This document shows, piece by piece, positions 12,501 through 24,013 of a stretch of 64,000 nucleotides of DNA (position 1 is the first letter of the stretch; each line of letters begins with the position of its first letter). The stretch spans positions 147,828,526-147,892,525 of the forward strand of contig NC_083560.1 of the NCBI RefSeq assembly GCF_019925205.1, given 5' to 3'. Made by a program: the position numbers and the translations under genes. The notes under the pieces were generated by a model. The model did not search any database. It saw nothing but the letters and a program-made list of their open reading frames with translations, and was not told where the DNA came from. This DNA is from Metopolophium dirhodum. Lineage: Eukaryota > Arthropoda > Insecta > Hemiptera > Aphididae.

Positions 12501-15500
12501 CCTGTAAGAAAAAAGTTGGACAAAGTTCCGATTCATTTTTTAATTGCCGTGGTGGTACAAAAAGTCCGAAAATAAAAAATTGTCTATTAAAATAAATATT
12601 TTAATATAGCATACTGACCAATACCCAATAATATCATATTTTAATTGTGTTTATTAATAATTATAAATTTTTTATTATAAATTATAAATTATATAGGGGA
12701 AACCTGGGTAAAAAATCAAAAAACGAAAATAAATTATAGTAAGTATTATACATTAAATTATTTATACCACGAAAAAAAATACAGAAAAAAATTTCACTTC
12801 AGTCTATACTTTTTAATCTTTACCTATGCACTTTTAACATTTAAAAAAATTTTAATTTGAAATCAGAAATTTTTAATTTTCTAATTTTTATATAAATTAT
12901 AATTTTGATTTAAAATTTAAATATTAAGAATAATTAATTTTAATTAAGTGCAACAGATATTTTTAAACGATAATTAGTATTTATAATTACCATTATTAAT
13001 ATTTAATTACAAATAGGTACGTATATTATTATATTATATTATTAAAAAAATTATACATTATAAATAATATTTTGTTTTAAATTAAGATAATATATTATGT
13101 GTAATATGCCTCGTGCAGCCTGCATTCAATAAATTATTATTTGATAAATATTATTATTATTACCTATATTTTGTATAATATGTTTTTAGCTTTATTATTA
13201 GACATATTGATCATTCAAAATATTTTTACATGCTATATTAATTGTGAAGTTGTAGTTAATTGAGTTGAATTATTACACATAATATCATCGTAATTTAAAA
13301 CAAAATATTTTTTATAATGTATAATTTTTTCAATAATATAATATAATATACGTATTTGTAATTAAATATTAATAATGTGGTAAATGGTGATTATAGATAC
13401 TAATTATCGTAAGCTATAAAAGTTGAATATTTTATAAAATTTTAACTACAAAATAATAATTCAATTTTAAATTTGATAAATTTTGTCAAAATTCGAACTT
13501 TAAATGCTTATAAAAAAAAAAAAATTTGCCTATGTATTTTTAATATTTTTCAAATGCTATTGCAACAATATGTCAGAAGCCTTGCATTAAATTTTCACGC
13601 TTTTTTACTCAATAAATAAAATTGTATTAATATTTATAGAAAAAAAAACTAAAAAAAATTAAAACTGACAATGTCTGTAAACAGCTAAAAAATAGTCATG
13701 TTTTTTATCAACGTTTTATCGTGTATAGATAATCGAGTGAATATCCAATGTTGTAATAATATGAATTTAAATTGTAACCAAAATTGATTTTCTCAAAAAC
13801 AGATTTTGCGTAAAAATTCCCGTTTTTCCTTAATTTTTATTTTGTTTTTCATGGCGCTTTTGAAAATTACTGGGAAATTTTTACTTCTGACCCCCCTAAG
13901 TACCAACTAGATTCTAGACTTTCCTATCAGAAAAGATACTGTTGAAAAAAATCTAAGAATTTTTACTGTCCTAAAAGGTGATGACAGACACAATAATGAA
14001 AAAAAATTGAAAAATAAATTAAAAATTAAAAAAAAAACACACATCATTGTAAAATCAATACATTCATCGCTCCGCTCAGAATCTAAAATATAATATTATC
14101 AAATACTAGTTCAATAATTTATATATACTTTTTTAGTTTCATGTCATAATAATGTTTTCGCTTAGAATCGTTTTTCTTATACAATAATATTATATCATTG
14201 AATTCAAATTTAACACCATCCATTACAGTGACCCACTTGTCACATACTGTACAGCAGAGCAACATCCACTTACCCACCTTTTATAGTTATGAAATGTTAC
14301 CGAAGTTAAAGATCTATTTTTTTTATTCTAACAATTTTTTACACGGAATTAAGATACATTTGAAAAGTACTCTACAGAAAACTGATTATAATGAGTTCAG
14401 AGTTCAAGAATTATTATTTATTATATATTTAAAAAATGACTTACCTTTCCGCATGGGTTGGGCTTTCCTGGAGATATAGTATTATCGGATTCTCGTTCCA
14501 TAATTTGAAAAATTTTGAAAAAATTACAATTTCAAATAACAAAATATTCAAAAAAACGTGGATAAAAAATAACGTGCAAACAGAGTACTCTCTTAGCGTA
14601 CGGTTTGATTGTTAGTGACCGTAGATTGAATGTTGGTAGTTTGTATACATTCCATATTATGGAATAACATCTGTCAGGCTCCAGCCAGTCGGTCCCTCGA
14701 TCACCGGACACTCATTACACAATAGACAACGCTGATGCACAACGCAACATTACACACCGAGGTATTTTTTTTTCCAGTAATTTTGAACCCTCGTACTATA
14801 ACTAATATATTAGGGCCCCCGAACAAGTGGTTCTCAACCTTTGTATATCTGTGTTCTTTCTACACAATTTGAAAATGTTTACGTACTAATTCACAAAATA
14901 ATAGGTATTCTATTTTTTGTATATCAAAAATGAAACTACATTATACAATTCATTATTTTTCATGTATGGAATTTTATTTTATTAGAAAACAGTTATAACA
15001 ATACATATAAACATTTAATATGCACAAAAAGAAAATGAAATATGTAAAATTATTATTTGTATTATCATTAATATCAAAATAAACCAATTAGGTAATATTT
15101 TATATGTATAAAATGATCCATTTAGTTTTATTTTATAAAAATTGTTTTTGGTATTTGATTTGCTCGTTTTGTTGCCTCTCATAATTTCGTAAATTAGTTG
15201 TAAGTCAATTGACAGTTATTAGTTACAACAACTGTCAACTAAATTGTTATTTGTTTCATTTTTTTTTACATTTTTTTGGCGCCACCAAAACGATACGCCC
15301 GGTCAATATTGCCCAATACGTATTTACACATACTTTTTTATAGCAGTGGCATTCCACAAGTGGTTCGCCCTACTCTTGAGACCACGTTCAAGCGCCTGTC
15401 GTCGGCGCTCACCGACGACCGGCGCGCACCGACGAAACCGCTCGAACGTGGTCTCAAGAGTGGGGACATGCGCGAACACGGACGAAAATCGGTCGGCGGA

Positions 15501-17948
15501 CTGATTGCTCTCTCGTGGAATAGAGTATAGTTCTAGAATATATAAATATTTCTATAGTTAGTTTTTAAATCAATTGTATTACATATTTAAGAACTGATAT
15601 TATTTTAGTGCTACATATTATAGGTACCTAGTACCTAGTACCTACTTAATAGTTTAATGTAAAAAGCTATTTGTATTTGATAAATTGATTCAAGTAGATA
15701 TTCAATAATAAAAAAGGTTTAAAAATATGTTATATTATTTATTTATTGTATAGTAATTAGTAATTATTAATAATTGTTTGTTGTCTTATTTCACAGATAC
15801 ACTTAATCAAATGATTCAAGATTTAATAATAAATGCATCTCTACCATTTAATATAGTGTCACATGTAAATTTTAAGGATATTATTTCTAAAGGATTCCCA
15901 GGTAGAAATCTTTTGTGTCGACAGACTCTTATGAAAAATATTGACAAAAGTTTTAATATTGTCTTTGAAAAATTGAAATGTAAATTAAACTCAGTTGAAC
16001 ATTTAACAACTACTGCTGACGCATGGTCGACATTTAAAAGGTATATTTTTTAGATTTTTAATTTCATTATTTAATAATATCTGTCATTAATTTATTTAGA
16101 TCTTATTTGGGAATAACTGTTCATTGGATTGAAGATGGAAGTCTCGAACGCAAATCTTACTTATTATCTATTAAGCGATTGACAGGAAGTCACACTTATG
16201 AAATATTAGCCAGGTCTATGGAATCTGTCTATACATTATTTAACATAAATAACAAAATTTTATATACAACAACAGATAATGGCAGCAATTTTGTTAAAAG
16301 CTTTAGGTAAATATTTTATTAATGTTTAATTGAGTTTTAATGCGAAAAAGGGTAGATATCATTAGTTTTCCTAGGTTTTCTTTTATAGTTTATACAATTA
16401 TACCTACCTATAGTTGTACCTATGGGCTATGAGGTTGGGAAAATATTTTTCTCAATTTTCATTAGTTTCAATTAATACTTTATAACCTAAATTATTATGT
16501 TTTAATCAAGAATTTTACATCTAAAATTAATAGGTAATTTATGTTTCAATCAATTTAATTTATTTTTAACTTTTTAGAGTATTTGGGGCGAATGACGATG
16601 ATACCAATGCCTTGAATATTACACAGCTAGATAATAACACAGCCACAATGCCATACATCACCTTCATTCCTGATGATGTAGATGATTTGGATAATTGTAC
16701 TGTTACAAATGAAGATGAAGATAATGATTTTCAAGATATATCTCATTTAAATATTGCTGAAGTATTGGAAGACACAGAGGATGAAGTATATATTTTACCA
16801 AAACATCATAGATGTGCAGCACATACTCTCAATTTAATCGCTACTAATGTAAGAGAATTTTATTTATTTTGTAATATTTTTAAATTTTAGATTCATACTA
16901 TATATTATTATCAACTTACAAATTACAATTACAGGATATTCAAAAAGCTATTTCTGGTGTAAAAAATGCAGTATCGCCTCTGTGGAAGTATAAGCAGCAG
17001 AGCAGAACAACCTTTGCGAAATTAACTAATCTTTGGAATAAGCAAAACCGATCTACTAAAATTGCTGATGTTATAAAAAGTTGTTTTGGAGTATACCTTG
17101 TCACTCCAACAGAAACAAGATGGAATTCAACATATGACTCAGTAAATTTTTTTTTGAAGAAATCCAAATTAAATTCATCAAAATTATTTCGATTGTGTGA
17201 TGAGATTGATATTGTACGATTTAATAAAAATGATATGGAATTCCTTGAAGAATATTCTCAGATGATGGAACCATTAGCTATTGTTTTAGACCTTTTACAA
17301 GGTGAAAAAAATATGTTTTTTGGTTTTCTAATACCTTCAATTACCGAGTTAATTTACAAGTATGAACAAATACTTAATAAAAATCAATTAAAAATCTGTT
17401 CTCCATTGGTAGCAGTAATAATAAATAGCATTGAGAAACGATTTGAAAAAATATTAAGTGACCAATTTTTGACAACAGCAGCTATTTCACATCCGTATTT
17501 TAAAACTGTTTGGATAAAAAACCAAGTAAAAAAGGATTTGGCTATTTCGGATTTTAAAAAAACAGTTTTAAATGTCTTTAATTCAAAAGAAAATGAGGCT
17601 TCAACAGATAAACGATTAGTTGAAAATAGTGAAGTCAGTGAAGATGAAGTTGAGGATTCTTCTTTTTTTTCATGGTCTAATGACAAACTTCAAGGAACAT
17701 CAACTATCTCTGTGGAAAATGAAGTAACTCAATATCTGAGTAGAAGCCCTACAAAAAAACTGACATCACTTAATGAATATCCTAATATAAAAAAAGTTTT
17801 TATTTGTCATAATACTCCATTGCCTAGCAGTGCTCCCATTGAACGCGTATTTAGTATTACCAATGCCATACTAACAAAACGTCGAGGAAAGATGGACGAT
17901 AACACATTTGAAAAAACAATTTTTTTAAAATACAATTCAAATATGTAA
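6588..17948 (+). CDS. hAT transposase, six exons, open across 723 codons
   Basis: Exons 6588-6806, 7133-7349, 15797-16040, 16100-16306, 16578-16848 and 16935-17948 join with GT-AG borders and matching phases to one open frame of 723 codons. The start ATG opens a BED-type zinc finger (CNHC, then H-x4-H) that is split by intron 1. Downstream are hAT catalytic-domain landmarks TTTDNGSNF, RCAAHTLNLI and TRWNSTYDS. The C-terminal dimerisation domain has LPSSAPIERVFS followed by TKRRGKM. An acidic insert lies in exon 5. Intron 2 is about 8.4 kb because a complete DD82E transposon sits 19 bp after the donor site. All exons lack stops, which suggests recent activity; whether the long intron is still spliced is unknown. 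Confidence 0.8.
6809..6841. repeat. (ATT)n microsatellite
   Basis: About nine ATT units lie directly after the donor site of hAT exon 1. Confidence 0.8.
7886..11006 (-). mobile_element. DUF7869-type DNA transposon with 4-bp duplication
   Basis: Termini GAGGCGTTC...GCAAAGTCAGCAATCTCC (left) and its near-perfect complement (right) give inverted repeats of about 35 bp. The flanks are ATAT (7882-7885) and ATAT (11007-11010), consistent with a 4-bp target duplication. The GGAGATTGCTGACTTTGCC motif recurs at 8105, 8145, 10790 and 10830. It encodes one DUF7869-family protein. A 4-bp duplication is known for Sola elements, so this could be Sola-like; I cannot confirm the superfamily. Confidence 0.75.
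8542..10653 (-). pseudogene. DUF7869-family transposase-like gene, one frameshift
   Basis: Exon 1 (10653-10562) starts at an ATG and carries the family N-terminal block RKKVGNPDEWKRNIAK. Exon 2 (10281-8542) continues in phase after a GT-AG intron. Landmarks in exon 2 are CSTCIELKSR, FDCEKNLPLPK, YYSRQLYLYNF, YTWMEDEF, and ADGCPGQNKN near 9215; the last two hold conserved acidic residues. The GHSFLPPDRV block follows. A single frameshift near 9290-9300, between KGSN and the following LFHRLQNL, splits the gene. Proteins of this type are widespread in insects and usually annotated as uncharacterised; their position inside inverted repeats here supports a transposase role. Confidence 0.75.
11062..14501 (-). 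CDS. DD82E transposase, copy 1, intact
   Basis: Exon 1 is 14501-14445 (19 codons, MERESDNTISPGKPNPCGK) and exon 2 is 12399-11062. They join to about 464 residues without a stop. A helix-turn-helix lies in QELGIGQSTIYNTV, and the DDE_3-type core has YLDETWVNAG (first Asp), VMDNAPYHS (second Asp) and ELNPIE (Glu). Exactly 82 residues separate the second Asp from the Glu, the spacing that defines the Sailor/DD82E group as I remember it. The tail is acidic. The intron after codon 19 (12400-14444) contains a copy of a repeat also seen at 55.0-56.8 kb. The same exon-1 length and intron position occur in copy 2. Confidence 0.85.
12427..14088. repeat. Truncated copy of the fold-back repeat family
   Basis: The right end matches the right end of the 55039-56763 element (TTCATCGC...GCTCAGAATCTAAAA), and internal blocks such as ACTGACAATGTCTGTAAACAGC near 13665 and the ACCAACTAGATTC block near 13900 recur there. 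The left end lacks the inverted partner. A second small motif family (GGGGACAAAAAGTCCATGG) lies at 12470-12590. The rest is AT-rich and non-coding. Confidence 0.65.
14502..15367. other. DD82E copy 1, 5' untranslated and terminal region
   Basis: Non-coding sequence between transposase exon 1 and the GC-rich right arm. AT-rich tracts dominate. A hAT-like TIR motif GTGGTTCTCAACC near 14828 may be an old element end. No coding frame is supported. Confidence 0.4.
15368..15465. repeat. GC-rich hairpin in DD82E right arm
   Basis: CTCTTGAGACCACGTTC at 15373 pairs perfectly with GAACGTGGTCTCAAGAG ending at 15460, extended by four more mostly paired bases. The stem encloses about 54 GC-rich bases. It lies 60 bp inside the element terminus and may be a transposase-binding or fold-back structure. 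Confidence 0.65.
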
Positions 17949-18142
17949 TTCATATCTATTAAAATATACAATATACTGTATTACTATACAATATACTGTA
18001 CTACTATTAGAATAATTGTGTGTTTTATTATTATAATTATTGATTATATATTAATATCTAAGTTACTGAATTTTAACATTCCATAATTAGGTAAGTATTA
18101 ACTAAACAAAAATAAATATTTTAATATAAAATTTATAATTAA

Positions 18143-18290
18143 CTAAAAAAAAAGTATTTTGAATACTTTTAAAAAGTATTTGTATTTATATTCAAATACT
18201 TTTAAAAGGAAGTATTGGAATACGTATTTTAAATACAATTGACACCAAGTATTTAAATACGTATTAAGAATACATTTGAAAAGTATTCTT
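18143..18290. repeat. hAT right subterminal repeats
   Basis: Direct and inverted AAATACTTTT/AAAAGTATTT copies mirror the left array and run up to the CTTAACAAGACTG terminus. Confidence 0.6.
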
Positions 18291-18300
18291 AACAAGACTG

Positions 18301-19059
18301 TATCTACATCATAAACATAATGTATAACTGTATAATATCTACCAACTTATTTCACCATTACATTTTTAACCGTATTATTAAAAATAATGATAGATAATAA
18401 GTACCTATTAATAACATATATTATTTAATCTTATTGGCCCTGATAATTATGTTCAATCGTAGTACCTATATTACCTTTATTGTGATAATAATTAATTAAT
18501 AATAACTAAAAAATGTATTCCATGCAGGTAAATGATCCTTTGAAGTATATTATTGTAAAATTATTATGACCTTCAAAAACCAAAGTAGTAGGTAGCATTG
18601 ATTAAAATATATATTCACGAGGCAAAATCTTTTTATTGCTACAGTTATTCCAATTAAAAACTTAGAAATAGCACAGCATTAGTCATTACCTAAGGACAGA
18701 TGAAGACATTCGAATATCCAGAGGTAATTAATCAGTATTGGGTAGTATACAAAATACCAGTGCCGTAGACCGTAGCCAGGGCACTTGCCCACCCCCGAAA
18801 TTTTTTTTTTGCTTGTTTGTATTATATTTTATGATTGATAAAAATTAAAAGGCTGTCGAAAGTGAATCATTTTTAAGGGGTTGGATTTAGGAAATATTCT
18901 ATATCCAGCGTCAGTGACTGTATGTGTTGTGACTTAGTGACTTGATCATTAGTGTGTATGAGTTCCCCGAACGCTTTAAGTTGAACTACGACGGCTAAGA
19001 TTCTAAGAAATCAGTAACGTACATAGTACGCGCAGTCACTATATTTTGCGATCAAAAAA
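18301..19059. other. Non-coding spacer between hAT and Gypsy fragment
   Basis: AT-rich sequence without a coding frame. A short GC-richer patch at 18765-18800 resembles a common insect repeat end. Confidence 0.35.
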
Positions 19060-21140
19060 TTTTCAACTCCCATGGGCAAAGGATTAGAGGCTGCCCTATA
19101 TAATTATTCTATACTCTGTCCATCTCCCAATGACATTCATACTTATGTAGATGACATTTTAATCTCTTCCCCTTCATTCGAAAGTCACCTCAATACTCTT
19201 GAGTGGATCATTCATAAAATCTCACAAGCTGGTCTCACTTTAAAATTCAAAAAATGCAACTTCAATAAACAACAAATCAAATTTCTCGGACATTTCATAT
19301 CCCCCAAAGGTATGATAACGGACCCTGATAAAATTAAAGCTCTTCAAAATTTTCCTTTTCCTCGTAATAAAAAAGACCTTTAATAATTTTTCGGTTTCTG
19401 TAACTTCTATCGTAAATTCTCACAAAATCATTCTTCCTGGACCTTCACCGAACAAAACAAAATAGATTTTCAAAAGATTAAAGATGCTTTCTCTCTTCAA
19501 ATTTCCCTAACTCACCCCAATTTTAATATACCCTTTTGTATCCAAACTGATGCCTCATATATTGCTCGGTTAGGTGCTGAATTGTTTCAAGTTGATGGTA
19601 ACGGGCAAAGAAATACTCCATCATTTGCAAGTAGGTCACTCTGTGGTGCCGAAAGGAACTACACGGTGACTGAATTGGAATTGTTAGGTATCCTTTTCGC
19701 CTGTCAAAAATTCAAAATCTACATTTTAGGACATCCCATAAACGTATATACTGACCATAAAGCTCTTACTTTTTTATTCTCTTGTAAATTAAAAAATAGT
19801 CGCCTTACCCGTTGGACTTTTTTCCTCCAAGAGTTAAAAAATCTCAACATTTATCATTGTCCTGGGAAAGATAATCCTATTGATGCTCTGTCTCGCCACC
19901 CTCTCGGTCGCGATGACCGACCTCCCAGAGACTCCCCTATTGTCTTACACTCTACTCTACTTCCCCCAGCCCCCCTGATATTATCCTGTTTTTTCAAAAT
20001 ATTTCATCAGAACAACAAAAGGACCCAAAATTAGTTAAAATTATTTCATTATTAAAATCAGTTCCCGCACCAGTATGGCACCATTATTATACTTTGAAAA
20101 ACAATATTTTATTCATTCGAAAAGTTAAATAGGATTCTAACTGGTCTCTGTATATACCCAACCACATGGTTAAGCAAGTTATTATTTTATTTCATGAATA
20201 TTATGCTCATACTGATCCCCTCAAAACTGCTCATTCTATAAAAAACATATGTTGTTTCCCTTCATTTTTTAAAATTATCCGTTCTGTAGTTCAAGCTTGT
20301 GAGTTATGTCAGAAGTGTAAACCTAAGACTACTTGCATTGCAGGCCCTATGTTACCCTTTTTTTTCAGATAAGCCCCTTGACAAATTATAAGTTGATTTT
20401 TATGGTTCCCTCCCTGTAGGTATGTTCCAATTTTCTTATATTTTTGTTATCGTTGAAAACTTTAGCCGTTTTATTAAATTATATCCCCTTAGGCGTGCCA
20501 ATGCTAAGATATGTATAAAAAAGTTAACAACAGATTATTTCCCAAACTATGGAGTTCCAAAAAGTATTGTTTCCGACCACGGTCGACAGTTTACTAGCAA
20601 GTATTGGAAAACCTCCCTGAAAAAATATCAAATTCAAGCATCTCACACAAGTATTTATCACCCCCAATCAAATCTCTCTGAACGTGTTATGAGAGAGCTA
20701 GGCAGGATGTTCAGGACGTATTGCCACCAGAAACATGGCCTCAATATGTCCCCTACATAGAGTGGACGTTCAACAACGTACGTCATGAATCCACCCACCA
20801 AACTCCCTCAACACTCTTCCTTCAAAATTCAAAACACAACCCATTAGTACATTTCATACAATTCCTCGACAATAATTCTCCTCTTAATTATCATAAACAA
20901 TTAATATTAGCTCAAGAAGTACAATTAACTAAAGCAGAAGCTCGTAAGAAACTCCAAGAAAAAAATATTAACCCCACTCATTTTAAAATAGGCGACCTAG
21001 TACTAGTCCGCACTCATAAGCTAAGCAATCAAATAGACAAAAAACATCTAAATTATTTTATATGGTGGTCCCTTCAAAATTGAAAATATAAAAACAGTAA
21101 TTAATGTTTATGAGTTAGTTCACCCTGATGATGATAAGGT
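19060..21140 (+). pseudogene. Gypsy-type pol fragment
   Basis: The order is reverse transcriptase C-terminal half (YVDD box near 19146, then KFLGHFIS), RNase H (QTDASYIARLG near 19545, TELELLGI, YTDHKALTFL), HHCC zinc-binding integrase domain (HEYYAH and CELCQKC near 20190-20320), integrase core (VSDHGRQF near 20570 and SNLSERVMREL near 20670) and a C-terminal FKIGDLVLVRTH block near 20985. This is Ty3/Gypsy domain order. Several frameshifts and stops break it (about 19383, 20035, 20370, 20760). Gag, protease, the front half of RT and LTRs are missing. Confidence 0.8.
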
Positions 21141-21419
21141 ACCCACAATAGTATACATTTAAAACCATATATACCACCTACAATGTAAAGTCATCAGGTG
21201 TGGTTACACTTCTCTTTCAATGTTACAATATCAAATCATAATTAAAACTGACTAATATTTCCGTTCAACAATCGTTTCAGGACCAAAAATTAATTTCAAT
21301 TTACTCTTCATTTCATTTGTCTAAAGTAGTGTATATTATTTTTGGCGAAGGGAAAGTGGCGTGCCCATCGTCCAGTGTACCTTAACAAGTATGCTGCAGT
21401 AGCCCTACCCTGACCTTAA
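21141..21419. other. Spacer and likely LINE 5' untranslated region
   Basis: No coding sequence. The GC-richer portion from about 21340 leads directly into the LINE frame and is likely its 5' UTR. Confidence 0.4.
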
Positions 21420-22652
21420 TTGGTTGGGGTAGTCTGGTCCTCCAGGTTGGGGGTTGAGCGCAGGGTTGACAACCCGCCTTGTAAAAAGCTTTTTGTTCAG
21501 GATACATACAACAAGCCTCGGACTAGAGTATATGGTAAAACGACTGGAAACTGGAAAACGGAACAATTTTTGGGTACGTGGAATGTGCGATCTCTGCACA
21601 AATCAAGTGCGGCTTTGGATTTGGTCAAGGAATTAGAAAAATATGGAACGAAGTGTGTAGCACTTCAAGAAATTAGATGGGAAGATGCCGGGTCAACAAA
21701 AGTGTCTCAAACAACCATCTTCAATGGAAAATTCGAAAAAGGTCATAAACTGGGAACCGGTTTTGCTGTGCACGAATCAATTATACACTCAGTAAAGGAG
21801 TTTAGAGATATAAATCCGAGAATTACAACTTTAACAATTAAAACAGACAATTTTGACATGGTATTAATCAACGCGCATGCCCCAACTGAGGATAAAAATG
21901 AAGAAGAAAAAGAGCTGTTTTATGCATCACTAGAAGATACGTTTAGCATGTCAAAAGGTGATATAAAATTAGTACTAGGCGATTTCAATGCAAAAATAGG
22001 AAGGAAAGAGTGCTACAAATCGACTATTGGAATCTACAGCCTACATTCCAGCACCAACGATAATGGTACTAAACTAATCGACTTCGCTTTAGGAAAGGGT
22101 TTAGTGGTCAAAAGTACTATGTTCCAACGAAAAGACATACATAAATATACATGGATCTCGCCGAATGGGAGACATAAAAATCAAATTGACCATGTCCTAA
22201 TAAATAATAGATTCAAAAATAGTATTCTGAATATAAGAACTTTACGGGGAGCTGATATGGACTCGGACCATCTACTGGTTGGTATATGGATGAAAGTTAA
22301 AATTAAGAAATATAAGAAAGGTAATTTAACAAACAAAGGACGAACCGATATAAATAAACTAAAGGACAAACAAATATGCAAAGAGTATGTAGAGTGCTTT
22401 CAGAATAGTATTAAAAGTAAACAATTAGATATAGAAAGAAACTTAAATGTTGATAAAACATGGGAACATGTAAAAGAAAGCATAAATGAAGCATCAACGA
22501 AAGTCTTGGGAAAAAAAGTATCGAAAACAAAACCATGGTTCAATACGATTTGTGAAGAAGCTGTACAAAGAAAAAAATTAGCAAGACAAGAGTGGTTAAT
22601 TGACACTGACAACTCACTAACACTGAGAAGATTTAGAACTCGTCAAAAATAA
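21420..22652 (+). pseudogene. RTE LINE endonuclease domain
   Basis: About 410 codons. Endonuclease/exonuclease/phosphatase landmarks are TWNVRSL (Asn), ALQEIRW (catalytic Glu), INAHAPTE, VLGDFNAKIG (Asp, Asn), NQIDHVLI (Asp) and the final SDHLLV (Asp-His). The endonuclease core looks complete. The frame ends at an in-frame TAA (22650-22652) after the endonuclease; the same frame resumes immediately, so this is a nonsense change within the polyprotein. The domain would nick target DNA during retrotransposition. Confidence 0.8.
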
Positions 22653-22664
22653 GCCAGCAATATA

Positions 22665-24013
22665 TTGAGATGTGAAAAGAGGAAATACGTTCAAAACATA
22701 TTAGAAACAGCAGAACTCGATTATAAAACACACAGAACTAGAGATATGTATAAGCGAGTGAATGATCTCAGAGGTGGATACAAAAAGAAAGAAAGATTCC
22801 TAAGGGATGATGATGGCTCCCTGATAACTACAAGTGAAGAGTTGGCAAAGAAATGGGCTAGCTACTTTGAAAAGTTGCTAAACTGTGAAGAACCGAGTGA
22901 AACCCTTAATTTTAATTTTAATCAGGAATTCCAAGAATCACAGGATTGTGAAGAACCGACCTTGGAGGAAATAAAATTACAGATAAACATGCTAAAGAAT
23001 AACAAATCCCCCGGAGAGGATGACATTCAATCAGAGCTCTTAAAGGAAGGCGGAGAGGAAATGGTAAAGTGGTTTTGGAAGGTAATTCACGAAGTCTGGA
23101 CAACTGAAAAAATGCCTAAAGAGTGAAAGACAGCGGTGATTTGTCCAATTCATAAAAAAGGAAGTAAACAAGACTGCAATAACTATCGTGGGATAGCCCT
23201 CCTAAACGTATAATAACGGAAATACAAACTCAGACCCAATTTTAGTTAAATCGGGATTAAGACAGGGAGACGCTATGTCACCAATCTTATTTAATATAGT
23301 AGTAGAGAAAGTTGTAAGAGAGATGAATATTACACCGCAAGAAGGAGTTAAATTCCAGGAATCGTCCATAGGACTTCTGGCTTATGCAGATGATCTGGTG
23401 ATCATGGAGGATTCACAAGACGGACTAAAAGGTTTATTAAACCGGCTGGAGAAAGCAGCACTGAAAGTTGGACTCCATGTCAATGAGGACAAAACGGAAT
23501 ATATGGTAGTAGGAAGACGAGACACTATAAGATTATATCCAACTCTTAACATCAACAACCGAAATTTCAAAAGAACAAGACAATATAAGTCCTAAGTACC
23601 TAGGATCCATACTTTCAGAGAAAAATGAAATCGAAATAGAAATAGGAGCAAGAATTCAGTCAGGAAATAAATGCCTTTATGGTCTTGCGAAATTACTGGG
23701 ATCAAGATCACTTTCAAGAGAATTAAAATTACAATTATACTTCACATTAATACGACCTGTTATTACTTATGGAGCTGAGGCGTGGCCATTAAGGAAAAGT
23801 GATGAAAGAAAACTCTTAGTTCTGGAAAGAAAAATACTGAGGAAGATCTTTGGACCAATAAAAGACATGCTTAGTGGGGAATGGAGAATAAGGAAAAATG
23901 ATGAACTAGAGACACTCTTTCATAAACCCAGTATACTCGAAACAATAAAGAACAAAAGATTGCTTTGGGCTGGGCATGCCTGGCGTAGTCAAAACCCACT
24001 CATACGTATGGTA
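22665..24013 (+). pseudogene. RTE LINE reverse transcriptase, internally deleted
   Basis: Early RT motifs are NNKSPGEDDI and CPIHKKGSKQDCNNYRGIALL (22990-23210), interrupted by an in-frame TGA at 23124-23126 where a Trp is usual. Sequence then jumps to GLRQGDAMSPILFN near 23255, so roughly 100 or more residues, including the motif with the first catalytic Asp, are deleted. The active-site YADD follows near 23382. After a frameshift near 23590 the thumb and C-terminal region (SRELKLQLYFTLIRPVITYG) continues to 24013. It cannot be active. Confidence 0.8.

Larger units (their letters stand above)
7369..15525 (-). mobile_element. DD82E Tc1/mariner-type transposon, copy 1
   Basis: Inverted termini CTCCGTTCCACGAGAGAGCA (7369) and the complement of TGCTCTCTCGTGGAATAGAG (ending 15525) are flanked by TA duplications at 7367-7368 and 15526-15527. 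The first 100-150 bp at each end are GC-rich, unlike the surroundings. The element encodes one intact two-exon transposase (minus). It is inflated to 8.2 kb by a DUF7869-type insertion (7886-11006) and a repeat in the transposase intron. It lies in intron 2 of the hAT transposase and shares its first terminal bases with copy 2 at 50464. Confidence 0.85.
3625..18300 (+). mobile_element. hAT transposon with nested insertions
   Basis: Both termini carry the inverted repeat CAGTCTTGTTAAG (start 3625, end 18300), followed inward by dense copies of AAATACTTTT-type motifs. Between them lies a spliced hAT transposase. Subtracting the pogo (4093-6202) and DD82E (7369-15525) insertions leaves a core of about 4.4 kb, a normal size for an autonomous hAT. 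The 8-bp flanks differ (CATAGTAT left, TATCTACA right), and the left flank is env sequence while the right flank is not. So either the locus was rearranged after insertion or one terminus belongs to a different copy. Confidence 0.65.
21420..24013 (+). mobile_element. RTE/BovB-type non-LTR retrotransposon, truncated
   Basis: One polyprotein frame with an AP-type endonuclease followed by reverse transcriptase spans this interval. The endonuclease resembles craniofacial development protein 2-like sequences, which are BovB/RTE derived. An internal deletion removes part of RT near 23212, and the 3' end is lost where the DUF7869 fragment begins. No poly-A tail is seen. Confidence 0.75.

Noticed and set aside
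15244..15530. Two overlapping plus-strand frames of 84-86 codons
   Set aside because: They lie in the GC-rich terminal arm of the DD82E element, which contains a long hairpin; no protein similarity is visible.
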